A stretch of DNA of 64,000 nucleotides from JAGQUL01 sp038212015 (GTDB lineage: Bacteria; Actinomycetota; Thermoleophilia; Gaiellales; SKUG01), in NCBI GenBank assembly GCA_038212015.1, contig JBBQUY010000005.1:1-64000 (forward strand), read 5' to 3'. This document shows positions 22,815 through 31,374 of the stretch, piece by piece. Within the stretch, counting starts at the first letter, position 1. Every line of letters starts with the position of its first letter. The position numbers were made by a program, and so were the translations under genes. The notes beneath the pieces are model-generated. The model made no database searches. It saw only the letters and a list, made by a program, of their open reading frames with translations, and had not been told where the DNA came from.

Positions 22815-24461
22815 TCAGCAGTCCTTGCAGTCGTCGAAGCTGTCGACGGCGCGCTCGTCGACGAGCGGATGCACGCGCGCACGAACCGTGCGCCGACCTC
22901 GCGTGCCGCCGATCGTCACCGTGCGCGTCGACACGTTGTTGTCGTGGTTGGCCTCGGCGATGACGTCCGTCGGGTTCGCGTCCACACGCACGTGGTACGA
23001 GCCGTTCGGCACGGTCGTGATGTCGAACGACTGGCCCGCGATGTCCGGGCCGTAGAAGTCGCCCGAGCCGACCGACATCGACAGTCGCGCCCACAGCGAT
23101 CCGGAATCCGTTCCGCAGCCGCCCGACCCGCCGCCGCCACGCATGCCGCCCACCACGCCCGGCCGGGTGGTGTCGACCTGGTCGGTGTCGACGATGCACC
23201 AGCTGTGCTTGCCACCGTCACGCACGAGCGTCCCGTCGAGCCTGGTGAGCGAGTACGCCGCGAACGCGGAGAAGTGGAAGTGGTCGTGTCCCGGCGCGTC
23301 ATGCCACACGAGCGTGCCCCGCGCCTGGCGATCCGCGCGCTCGCCGTCACGCGAGAACACCTGGTAGGCGGCAAGGGTCGTGCCGCTCTCGCGAAACGCT
23401 TCCACCTCGAGCGGACCCGGTCCGGCATTCCACGTGAGCGCCCCGAAGCGCAGCAGGTCGCGCACCTGTCCACGGCGCCGGATCGTGTCGGTATGGATGT
23501 CGTAGCTCGGCGCAGCCTGCAGGTCGGGCAGGTCGACGTTCGCCGGCGCTGCCGGTGCCGCCTCTCCCACGCGCGGGGCGGGTCCTGCATCGCGTCGCGC
23601 CTCGCGCGCAGCGAGCGCTGCCTCGACCACGCGCAGCTTGTCCGCGTACCACTGCGGCTCAGGCCGCGACGGCGCGACGTGACCCTTGTGCGCGCGCGGG
23701 CGCAGCACGCCCATGCCGATCGAGGTGCTGCCCGGGCTGATGCAGAACTCGCACTCGGGCAGCGACTGGCGCGACACGCGCACGCTGCGCACGGTGAGCG
23801 GCACCGTCACCGAGTCGTTGCTGCGGTCGGCATCGGCGATTCCGTCGAGCGGATCGATGTCCACGCGCAGCTGGTAGGCGCCCGCCTTCGGCGGCGCGAA
23901 CGTCGCCACGCGTGTCGGCAGCTGCATCGCCCAGCCGCGATCGAGGCCCGTCACGCGGCCGAGCACGAATGCACCTGCAGCGCCTGCTTCGCAGCCGTCC
24001 CACGACGATGGATACGTCGGCTCGTCGGGCGAGCCAGGGCGGTCCAGTCGCACCGCGCCGACCGCGCCGCACAGCGGCGCCGACCACTGGTGCAGCTCCG
24101 TGCCCGTGGCGTCGACGATCGTGTAGCGCACGAAATTCGCAGTGGTGCCCATCCTGCCGGCCAGCCGCTTCGACAGCACCTGCACGTACGCGCCCGCGCT
24201 CACGCGAGCGGCACCATTGGCGCGATCACCCGCGGCGTACGTCGCCTGCTCGGCCCACGTCGACCCGTCCGAACGACGATGGAATCGCAGCTCCAGCGGT
24301 GCGCCCTCCGCTCCGACCCAGATCCCGTGCGACAAGCCGCGCTCGATGATCCGACCGTTCCTGTCGCGCACGTAGCTGAGCGTCGCGGTCGGGGTCGCCA
24401 CGATCGGGCGAAGGTCAGGGGCGACATACGGCGGCGGTGGCGGCGGCATCGGAATCGGCAT
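22815..24461 (-). CDS. Lysyl-oxidase-domain protein
   Basis: 548 residues. The C-terminal domain resembles copper amine oxidases of the lysyl oxidase family: TLVWHDAPGHDHFHFSAFAAYSL supplies the HxHxH copper site, and WCIVDTDQVD and YHVRVDANP match the family core. Four Cys near the end (CKDC, GGCGTD) may pair. The N-terminal ~300 residues are beta-rich with CARDB-like segments (YQLRVDIDPLDGIADADRSNDSV). Start ATG 24461 follows a TAGGCT box by seven bases, but it begins MPIPMPPPPPP and shows no signal peptide, which is odd for this family. Either export is non-classical or the start is further upstream. Confidence 0.78.
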   Translation of the reverse strand: MPIPMPPPPPPYVAPDLRPIVATPTATLSYVRDRNGRIIERGLSHGIWVGAEGAPLELRFHRRSDGSTWAEQATYAAGDRANGAARVSAGAYVQVLSKRLAGRMGTTANFVRYTIVDATGTELHQWSAPLCGAVGAVRLDRPGSPDEPTYPSSWDGCEAGAAGAFVLGRVTGLDRGWAMQLPTRVATFAPPKAGAYQLRVDIDPLDGIADADRSNDSVTVPLTVRSVRVSRQSLPECEFCISPGSTSIGMGVLRPRAHKGHVAPSRPEPQWYADKLRVVEAALAAREARRDAGPAPRVGEAAPAAPANVDLPDLQAAPSYDIHTDTIRRRGQVRDLLRFGALTWNAGPGPLEVEAFRESGTTLAAYQVFSRDGERADRQARGTLVWHDAPGHDHFHFSAFAAYSLTRLDGTLVRDGGKHSWCIVDTDQVDTTRPGVVGGMRGGGGSGGCGTDSGSLWARLSMSVGSGDFYGPDIAGQSFDITTVPNGSYHVRVDANPTDVIAEANHDNNVSTRTVTIGGTRGRRTVRARVHPLVDERAVDSFDDCKDC

Positions 24462-24468
24462 GCGCCGA

Positions 24469-24474
24469 AGCCTA
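24469..24474 (-). promoter_or_regulatory. Leaderless promoter -10 box of the lysyl-oxidase gene
   Basis: TAGGCT on the minus strand, seven bases before the ATG at 24461. It supports that start codon despite the missing signal peptide. Confidence 0.45.
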
Positions 24475-24517
24475 TCCGCGCGGTCGCGTGCGCGCGCGAC
24501 ATGCGGATTGGCGTCGC

Positions 24518-24566
24518 ATCGCTCGTGACGTAACCCGTCACATATGCCGATTTCGTTCGGAGCGAT
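24518..24566 (-). repeat. Extragenic palindrome, copy B
   Basis: Read on the minus strand it repeats the copy A core at 19430-19451 (AATCGGCATATGTGACGGGT) and both outer arms (ATCGCTCC...GAGCGAT). It sits between the peptide transporter operon and the lysyl-oxidase gene, both on the minus strand. Confidence 0.65.
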
Positions 24567-24612
24567 TGCGCACGCGTCTCGCAACCGCGGTATCGCACAC
24601 GGATCGCGGCAC

Positions 24613-25566
24613 TCAGTGCGCCGAGCGCAGCTTCGGGTCGAGCAGCATCTGGACGAAGTCCACGAGCGTGTTCGCGACGATCACGAATGTCGCCGCGATG
24701 AGGCCGCCGACGAACAGCATCGAGAAGTCCGTCGTGCCGAGCCCGCGCATCACGAAGCCGCCCAGGCCCGGCAGGCCGAAGATCGACTCGGTGAAGATCG
24801 CACCGCCGAGCAGGCCGGCGAAGTCCATGCCGAACATCACCACGATCGGAATCATCGCGGTGCGCATCACGTGCATGCGGAACACGCGACCCTTCGGCAG
24901 GCCCTTGGCCTCGGCAGTCTTGACGTATTCCTCGCGCAGCTTCTGGCGCACGGTCGTTCGCGTCATGCGGGTGTACACGCCGGCGCTCACGATCGCGAGC
25001 GTCGCCGCAGGCAGGATCATGTGGTGCAGCCAGCCGAACAGGCCGCCCTCGAGCGGACCCATGTAGCCACCCGGCGGGAACAGCGCCACGTCCGCGGTGA
25101 ACCACTTGAGCAGCAGCAGGCTCAGCCACGCGGTCGGGAACGAGATCCCGATGAGCGCGACGACCATCATCGTGCGGTCACCGCGCGAGCCAGCCGTGAC
25201 TGCGCCTCGCGCACCTGCGGTCACGCCTGCGGCAAGCCACAGGATCGCCGCGAGCATCGCGAGCCCGAAGGTCACCGGCACGGCCTTGAGCGCCATCGGA
25301 ACGATGTTGGTGTTGCCCTGTGACGGCGACGGGAAGTCGCCGGTCACGGTCATCTTGAGGAAGCAGCGGTATGCCGCGATGTTGCCGCCGTCGAAGCAGA
25401 ACCGCTGCTCGACCGCCTTGATCGATTCTTCCGTCGGCGTCTTGCCGGCGAAGCGCACGGCAGGGTTGCCGGGCGGCAGCACCACGAGCACCCAGAACAG
25501 GATCATGCTCACGAGCAGCAGCTTGATGATGCCGTCGAGCATGCGGACGAGGATGAACCCACCCAT
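24613..25566 (-). CDS. Peptide/nickel-type ABC transporter permease (DppB-like)
   Basis: Inner-membrane channel subunit of a Dpp/Opp-class importer. 317 residues with six predicted helices, beginning MGGFILVRMLDGIIKLLLVSMILFWV, a typical DppB N-terminus. The cytosolic EAA loop that contacts the ATPase is EEYVKTAEAKGLPKGRVF. An extracytoplasmic stretch after helix 1 contains two Cys (RFCFDGGNIAAYRC) that could pair. The ATG at 25566 shares a base with the stop of the DppC-like gene (TGATG). No ATPase gene is in the window. Confidence 0.92.
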   Translation of the reverse strand: MGGFILVRMLDGIIKLLLVSMILFWVLVVLPPGNPAVRFAGKTPTEESIKAVEQRFCFDGGNIAAYRCFLKMTVTGDFPSPSQGNTNIVPMALKAVPVTFGLAMLAAILWLAAGVTAGARGAVTAGSRGDRTMMVVALIGISFPTAWLSLLLLKWFTADVALFPPGGYMGPLEGGLFGWLHHMILPAATLAIVSAGVYTRMTRTTVRQKLREEYVKTAEAKGLPKGRVFRMHVMRTAMIPIVVMFGMDFAGLLGGAIFTESIFGLPGLGGFVMRGLGTTDFSMLFVGGLIAATFVIVANTLVDFVQMLLDPKLRSAH

Positions 25567-26630
25567 CAGCGGTTCCCCTTCGGATCGAATGCTTCCTCGA
25601 GGCCTTCGCCCACGAGGTTGGCGCACAGCACGGTGAGCATCACGGGGATGCCGCCGCCGGCGGCGACCCACCACGCGGTCGAGTAGAACGCACGGCCATC
25701 GTTGATGAGGTTGCCCCAGCTCGGGGTCGGTGGCTGCACGCCCACGCCCAGGAACGACAGGCCCGCCTCGCCGAGGATCATCGCCGCGAGCAGGATGCCG
25801 GCGTAGGTGATGATCGTCGGGACCAGGTGCGGCAGCACGTGCAGGAACATGATGCGGTTGTTGCCGGCGCCGAGCGCGCGAGCCGCCTCCACGTACTCCT
25901 TGTTGCCGAGCTCGATCGAGTTGGAGCGGATGATGCGCGAGAACCCGAACGAGCTGAGCCCGCCGAGCAGCAACATCGGTACGAGCAGCGACGATGCCTT
26001 GATCGGTCCGATCTGCCCGCTCATCGCGATCGCCGCGGACAACGCGATCGCGAACAGCATGAACGGGAACGCGATCATCACGTCCACGACATACGTCAGG
26101 ACCTTGTCGACGCGCCCACGATAGAAGCCGCCCGCCATGCCCACGAGCGTGCCGAGGGTGATGCACAGCATCGTCGCGCCGATGCCGACGCGCAGCGACA
26201 CGGAGCCGCCTGCAAGCGCTCGGATGAACACGTCTCGGCCGAGCCCGTCGGCACCGAAGGTGTACTCGGTGCGCATGCCGGGCCCGACGGCAGGCATGCC
26301 CTTGAGATCGACGACCTCGATCTTCGTGCCGTTCTGCGTGATCGTTCCGTCGAGGTTCTGCTCGACCGCGGTGCGGCCCGCCCAGTGCGCTTCGAACCAG
26401 GGCGTCGCGAACGATGCCGTGCAGATGAGGATGAATCCGACGAGCGCGATCATCGCGATCTTGTTGGTGCGGAAGCGTCGAACGGCGAGCTGCGTCGGGC
26501 TCTCGCTCTGCGTGCCCGCGAACTCCTCGCGACGACCAGTCAGGAGCGTGCCCGTGCCCTGCAGGTTCGTCGGCAGGGACGCGCCGGTAGATCCGTGGCG
26601 GTTGGGCTGTGACATGCCGGCAGCGGTCAT
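25566..26630 (-). CDS. Peptide/nickel-type ABC transporter permease (DppC-like)
   Basis: Second channel subunit, 354 residues. The usual DppC layout is present: cytosolic N-terminus with RRFRTNKIAMIALVGF before helix 1, a periplasmic domain after it, TFGADGLGRDVFIRALAGG (family GTDxLGRD box), and EAA loop KEYVEAARALGAGNNRIMF followed by GEAGLSFLGVGVQPPTPSWG. The start overlaps the binding-protein stop by 4 bp (ATGA); an ATG at 26615 is also possible. It forms one operon with 24613-25566 and 26627-28339. Confidence 0.93.
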   Translation of the reverse strand: MTAAGMSQPNRHGSTGASLPTNLQGTGTLLTGRREEFAGTQSESPTQLAVRRFRTNKIAMIALVGFILICTASFATPWFEAHWAGRTAVEQNLDGTITQNGTKIEVVDLKGMPAVGPGMRTEYTFGADGLGRDVFIRALAGGSVSLRVGIGATMLCITLGTLVGMAGGFYRGRVDKVLTYVVDVMIAFPFMLFAIALSAAIAMSGQIGPIKASSLLVPMLLLGGLSSFGFSRIIRSNSIELGNKEYVEAARALGAGNNRIMFLHVLPHLVPTIITYAGILLAAMILGEAGLSFLGVGVQPPTPSWGNLINDGRAFYSTAWWVAAGGGIPVMLTVLCANLVGEGLEEAFDPKGNR

Positions 26631-28339
26631 GAGTCGCCACCGCCCTCGGCCTCGGCGTCTGCTTCCTTCGGCTCGTACCCGACTTCACCCTCGTGGAATT
26701 CACCGTTGTTGACGCCCGAGCCGTCGACCGTCGCCTTCATCATGAGGAAGTCGTAGAGCGGGTGGAAGGTGTAGTCGCCGACGCGCTTGCTGATGAGGTT
26801 GCGCTGCACGCCGTGGGAGATCGGCGCCCACGCGGCGTCCTCCTCGATGATCTTGCGGTCGAGCTCGCCCCACGCCTTCGCGCGCTCGTCGAGATCCATC
26901 ATCGCGCTGATGCGCTTGATGTCCTCGTCCGCGCCGGTGTACCACGCCAGGTTGTTGGAGTGGTCGGGATTGATGTGTGCGCCGTTGAGGTTCGAGTCGA
27001 TGAACGTCGCGCCCTCGGGGTAGTCCGCACCCCAGCTCGCGAAGCCGATCTGTGTCTTGTTCTTTTCGGCGCCGACCACCTGGTAGTAGGCGGAGAAGTC
27101 CAGACAACGGGTGCGAGCCTTGAAGCCGAGCTGGCGCAGCACCTCCTGCAGGTACTGGGCGCTGTCGGGGTTCGGCGGCGTCGTCATGCACCAGATCGTC
27201 ACTTCGCCCGGCGTGATGCCGCTCTCCTTGATGAGCTGCTTCGCCTTCTTCAGGTCCTGCTTCGGGTACGGCTCGTAGCCCGTGTAGCCGGGAGTCGTGG
27301 GCGGCAGGATGGTGGACGACGGCGAGCCCGCGCCACCACCGAGCTTGACCATCGCGCGACGATTGATCGCCCAGTTGACGGCCTGCCGGACCTTGACGTT
27401 GTCGAACGGCGGCGACGTGGTGTTCATCCAGATGTAGGAGGTGCGCGCGAGCTCGTGCTCGTGCAGGAACGGCTTCCATTCCTCGCTCGACTCCAGGAAC
27501 GGCAGCTTCGAGCGCGGGATCGCGGTCATCGCGGCATCGGCCTTGTCCTGGAGGATGAGGGTGATCGCGTTCTCGTCGCTGACGCCGAGCGACACGACGA
27601 TCTCGTCGACCTTGCCGTCGGGTGAATCCTCGGTCCACTGCTTGAAGGCCGGGTTGCGCTTGAGCACCACGCGGCGCGACGGGTCGTACTCGGCGAACAT
27701 GTACGGCCCGGTGGGGGCGGTGCGCGTCTTCTGCGACAGGTCCTCGGCGGGGGTGCCCTTCGGCACGGTGAACGAGAACGGCAGCGCGAGCACGTACAGG
27801 AACGTCGCGTCGGGTCGGGTCAGGTGGAAGGTGACGGTGCCGGTCGCATCGTCGGCGACGACGCCCGACACGCTGCCCTTCTTGGCCTCGTACACCTTGT
27901 CGAAGCCCTCGATGACGCTGAAGAAGCCGGCGCCCTGCGACTGCACGTGTGCCAGTCGGTCGAACGTGTACTTCACGTCGGAGGCGACCACTTCGCGGTT
28001 GGCGGGCGGGCCGAAGTTGACGCCCTTGCGGACCTTGAACGTCAGCGTCCTGCCACCATCGGAGATCACCGGCATCGCCTCGGCGATGTCGGGCACGAGC
28101 TCGGTTCCGCTCGGTCCGGTCTCCTTCTTGAAGGTCAGCAGGCCGTTGTAGACGTTCACCTGCATCGTCCACGACAGCGACATCCACGACACGTGCGGAT
28201 CGATCGAATCGGGCGGAGTCAGCGACGTCATGCGCAGCGTGTTGGCGGCGCCGGTGGACTTGGGAGCCGGCCCGAACGCGAGCAGGATCGCGGCGAACGC
28301 CACGATGCCAACGATGGTGATGAGCCTGCCCTTGTCCAT
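26627..28339 (-). CDS. ABC transporter substrate-binding protein, family 5
   Basis: Extracytoplasmic binding protein for peptides or similar solutes, 570 residues. An N-terminal hydrophobic segment (LITIVGIVAFAAILLAFG) acts as a signal or anchor; there is no lipobox Cys. Family-5 features include DSIDPHVSWMS, a Y-x-GLL element (VYNGLLTF), VRKGVNFGPPANREVVASDVKYTFDR, and the NxxVRQAVNWAINR element. The C-terminal tail is acidic (KEADAEAEGGGDS). It is the first gene of the operon, overlapping the DppC-like gene by 4 bp. The substrate is unknown. Confidence 0.92.
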   Translation of the reverse strand: MDKGRLITIVGIVAFAAILLAFGPAPKSTGAANTLRMTSLTPPDSIDPHVSWMSLSWTMQVNVYNGLLTFKKETGPSGTELVPDIAEAMPVISDGGRTLTFKVRKGVNFGPPANREVVASDVKYTFDRLAHVQSQGAGFFSVIEGFDKVYEAKKGSVSGVVADDATGTVTFHLTRPDATFLYVLALPFSFTVPKGTPAEDLSQKTRTAPTGPYMFAEYDPSRRVVLKRNPAFKQWTEDSPDGKVDEIVVSLGVSDENAITLILQDKADAAMTAIPRSKLPFLESSEEWKPFLHEHELARTSYIWMNTTSPPFDNVKVRQAVNWAINRRAMVKLGGGAGSPSSTILPPTTPGYTGYEPYPKQDLKKAKQLIKESGITPGEVTIWCMTTPPNPDSAQYLQEVLRQLGFKARTRCLDFSAYYQVVGAEKNKTQIGFASWGADYPEGATFIDSNLNGAHINPDHSNNLAWYTGADEDIKRISAMMDLDERAKAWGELDRKIIEEDAAWAPISHGVQRNLISKRVGDYTFHPLYDFLMMKATVDGSGVNNGEFHEGEVGYEPKEADAEAEGGGDS

Positions 28340-28448
28340 GCGCCTTGAGATGTCCCGTCCGTGCGTCGCCGTGTCCGAGGCGAACGCGTCCCTGCCGATC
28401 TGTCGAGATTCACGAAGGTTCCGTTGCGCGGGGTCGAAATACCGGTGA

Positions 28449-28476
28449 TCAAGCTCCCGAGCGAATCGACCGATGA
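28449..28476 (+). promoter_or_regulatory. Candidate sigma-28 (FliA/WhiG-type) promoter
   Basis: TCAA, 16 bases, then ACCGATGA, six bases before the ATG at 28483. It has the same spacing and nearly the same boxes as the element at the right edge of the window (63898-63926) and resembles the TAAA-N15/16-GCCGATAA consensus. Confidence 0.4.
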
Positions 28477-28482
28477 GCCACC

Positions 28483-29787
28483 ATGATCACCACCGTGCTG
28501 TCCACGACCTTCTCGACCATCTCCGAGCGCTGGAAGGCGATCCTCGGTGCGACGGTCGTGGCGACGATCGCGCTCATGATCGCCATCGTCCTTCTCGTGC
28601 CGATGATGATGGGCGTGCTCACGGCGAGCATGATCGGCGGTGGCTCGTCGCAGGGGACCTCGATTTCCGGCACTGGTGGCGCGACGGGCGGCACCATGAC
28701 GATGACGATCAATGGGGAGACGACCACGGTCCCCATGCAGTCGGGCAGCACCGCGTCGTCCGGGACGGCATTCGGCTCGACGAAGCCGGCCGTCGAAAAG
28801 CCGGGCATGGGCGCGATCATGATGGTCCTCGTCGTCGGCCTGGTGATCATGGTGATGTCGATCGCGACGGCGACGATCGGCGTGTTCGCCGCGACGGGAT
28901 CCGGCGTCGGCGATGCGATCCGCGAGGGCATCCGTACGTCGCCGCATGCATTCGTGCAGAGCCTCAAGGTCGGCTGGCCGGCGCTCGTTTCCTACGTCGC
29001 CGCGCTCATCGCGATGATCATGGTGTCGCCCGTCATCGGGATCGTGCTGTTCCTCGTGTCGATCGTATTCTTCCTGCGCGCCGGCGCACTGGCGACGGTG
29101 GCGATCGGATCGATCGCGCATGGCCACGTGTCGTATTCACCCGAGCTCGCGCGCGAGGCGGTGCGCGGACGGATGGGGTCGGCGATCGGCGCCAACGTCG
29201 TCGGCAGCCTCGTCGGTGGCGTGATCGCCTGGATTCCGCTCGCCGGCCCCGTGTTCATGTCGGCGTTCATCAGCGCGATGTGGGAGGAGTTCGGCGACGG
29301 TGGCGCGCCGCGTCCCGGGTCGAGCGGCTCGCCACTCGACGGCTCCGACCAGAGGGCACCCGGCATCGAGGCCGCGAGTTCGCCGGCCACCTCCGCAGCA
29401 CCGGTCGCGGCCACGACGCCGATCGCCGTCGTGCCGCCCGCCGCAACACCGGTCGCGGCCACGTTGCTGGCAGGTCCGACGTGGTACCTCGATGCGAGCC
29501 CAGCCGAGCCGGCCGGCTCGTGGATCCAGCTGGGCGAGCCGGGACGCATCGCGCTCCAGATCCAATGGTCGACGGGCGAGGCGCCGGCGCTGCAGCTCGC
29601 GGACCAGGCAGGCACGTGGCGGACTCCGCCGCAGCAGCCGACGCAGTCGGGCGAGGCGACCTGGCTCGACCTGCCGGCAGGCTACACATGGGTCGCGGTC
29701 GTGCCGAGGGCGGCACGGCAGCAGCTGTGGGTCTCGAGCATGCTTCCGAGCATCCCCGGCACCGGTGACGCCGCGATTGCCGCGTAG
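28483..29787 (+). CDS. Multi-pass membrane protein of unknown function
   Basis: 434 residues, not recognised. Hydrophobic helices lie near residues 20-55 (LGATVVATIALMIAIVLLVPMMMGVL), 108-135, 165-210 and 235-265. The charged stretch between helices contains Gly/Thr-rich repeats (GTSISGTGGATGGTMTMTI). After residue ~270 there is an Ala/Pro-rich linker and a compact C-terminal domain with many Trp (GPTWYLDASPAEPAGSWIQ, LQIQWSTGEAP, ATWLDLPAGYTWVAVVP), perhaps beta-structured. It is divergent from the peptide transporter operon. A possible flagellar-type promoter precedes it. Confidence 0.75.
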   Translation: MITTVLSTTFSTISERWKAILGATVVATIALMIAIVLLVPMMMGVLTASMIGGGSSQGTSISGTGGATGGTMTMTINGETTTVPMQSGSTASSGTAFGSTKPAVEKPGMGAIMMVLVVGLVIMVMSIATATIGVFAATGSGVGDAIREGIRTSPHAFVQSLKVGWPALVSYVAALIAMIMVSPVIGIVLFLVSIVFFLRAGALATVAIGSIAHGHVSYSPELAREAVRGRMGSAIGANVVGSLVGGVIAWIPLAGPVFMSAFISAMWEEFGDGGAPRPGSSGSPLDGSDQRAPGIEAASSPATSAAPVAATTPIAVVPPAATPVAATLLAGPTWYLDASPAEPAGSWIQLGEPGRIALQIQWSTGEAPALQLADQAGTWRTPPQQPTQSGEATWLDLPAGYTWVAVVPRAARQQLWVSSMLPSIPGTGDAAIAA

Positions 29788-30102
29788 GTCGTCGCGCACC
29801 TGTTCACGAACGTCGCGAACCTGCTTGAAGTACCGGGCAACGACGACGAGCGGTGGCGGCGTGCCGCCGATCAGGCACCCGCAGGCGATCCCGGGACCCG
29901 CGCGAACGGGTTCGATCGGACCCGGCCCGGACCACCGTGCTACCGCGCCTGGAGCGAAGTTCCGCCCGGCTAAACGTGGATTTCGCTGGAGGAACGCTCC
30001 GCCGATGCGCTGGAGATCGACGTCGCGACGCACGTGCCGATCGTCGCCCCGCCGGCCGGCTGAGTCGCCAGCACGCTGCCACGCGCCTATGATCCGCGCG
30101 AT
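29788..30102 (+). other. Gene-free 315-bp stretch
   Basis: No convincing gene. The reading frame of the upstream gene stays open after its TAG (VVAHLFTNVANLLEV...), stops at a TAA near 29973, and then reads WISLEERSADALEIDVATHVPIV to a TGA near 30063. This could be a decayed 3' extension or chance. A TATGAT box at 30088-30093 probably serves the next gene. Confidence 0.4.
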
Positions 30103-31359
30103 ATGACGCCGCCGCCCGCACCAGACGATGCCGCCATGCCCGATGCCGACGCCCAGCGCGTGGAGTTCGACTCGCAGCTCGATGCCGCGCGCGAGAAGTA
30201 CGAGACGTCCGTCGACAACACGCTGGGCGTGGAGGAGGAGTACGCGATCTGCGACCCCGCCACGCTCGATCTGGTGCCGCGCTACGAGGACCTGCGCACG
30301 GTCGCCGAAGACGCCGGGCTCGACCAGGCCGTCGCCGGTGAGCTGCTCGCGAGCGAGATCGAGTTTCGCACCGGACGCAACGAGACCTGGTCGGACGCGT
30401 TCGACGAGCTCGTTGACATCCGCCGCCGCGTGGCGCAGGTCGCGCGCGACTCCAGGGCCGTGCTCGGCGCGAGCGCCACGCATCCGTGGGCGGACTACCG
30501 CGAGCAGGACACCGTCAAGCTGCCGTACTACGAGCAGCTCGTCGCGAAGATGCAGTACGTGGCGCACCGCAACAACACCTTCGGGCTGCATGTGCACGTC
30601 GGCGTGCAGGGCGCCGATCGTGCGATCCGCGTCGCCGACGCGATGCGTGCATACCAGCCACTGCTGCTGGCACTGAGTGCATCGTCGCCGTTCCTGGACG
30701 GCCGCGACACGGGTCTGGCGTCGTCGCGCCACATGATCTTCAGCCGCAACTTCATTCGCGGCAACGTCGCGCCTGTGTTCGGCACACTCGACGGGTATCT
30801 CGACCACCTGCGCTGGCTCAACGACGTGGACTCGATCGACACCGTCGGCCAGGTCTGGTGGGGAACGCGCCCGCACGTGCTGCACGGTACGGTCGAGCTG
30901 CGCATGTTCGACGGCCAGCCCGACGTGCGCGACACGCTCGCGCTCACGGCGCTGGCGAGCGGTGCGATCGCACACCTGTGCGCGCTGCACGACGCGGGTG
31001 AGCTGCGCGCGCCGGTGGAATCGCACCTGGTCGACGAGAACTGCTGGCGCGCGGCACGCTGGGGCACCGACGCCGTGTTCATCGATCTGCAGGACGTCGC
31101 CGGCGCACGCAAGATGTGCGCCGCGGAGGCGATCGGACGGCTCATCGCGGATGCGCGCACCGCGGGAGCCGCCAAGGGTCTCGACCTGGACGCCGGGCTC
31201 GATCGGGCGCAGCAGCTGCTCGACGCCGGCTGCAGCGCGCTGTGGCAGCGATCGGTGCATGAGGAGACCGGCAGCCTCAGTGACATGTACCGCGCGGTGC
31301 TCAACGCGACGATGTCGAGCGCCGACGAGACCGAGCCGGTGGCGAGCGGCGGCGCGTAG
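30103..31359 (+). CDS. Carboxylate-amine ligase, GCS2/YbdK type
   Basis: Glutamate-cysteine-ligase-like enzyme of the YbdK family, expected to make gamma-glutamyl amides from ATP, glutamate and an amine or cysteine. 418 residues. Conserved blocks are LGVEEEYAICDP (metal/nucleotide-binding Glu cluster), ASEIEFRTG, HRNNTFGLHVHVGV, SSPFLDGRDTGLASSR, and TVELRMFDGQPDVRDTLAL. The start at ATG 30103 follows TATGAT by nine bases. Whether it supplies a low-molecular-weight thiol is not known; actinobacteria mostly use mycothiol. Confidence 0.9.
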   Translation: MTPPPAPDDAAMPDADAQRVEFDSQLDAAREKYETSVDNTLGVEEEYAICDPATLDLVPRYEDLRTVAEDAGLDQAVAGELLASEIEFRTGRNETWSDAFDELVDIRRRVAQVARDSRAVLGASATHPWADYREQDTVKLPYYEQLVAKMQYVAHRNNTFGLHVHVGVQGADRAIRVADAMRAYQPLLLALSASSPFLDGRDTGLASSRHMIFSRNFIRGNVAPVFGTLDGYLDHLRWLNDVDSIDTVGQVWWGTRPHVLHGTVELRMFDGQPDVRDTLALTALASGAIAHLCALHDAGELRAPVESHLVDENCWRAARWGTDAVFIDLQDVAGARKMCAAEAIGRLIADARTAGAAKGLDLDAGLDRAQQLLDAGCSALWQRSVHEETGSLSDMYRAVLNATMSSADETEPVASGGA

Positions 31360-31374
31360 CGGGCGGCGGCGCGA

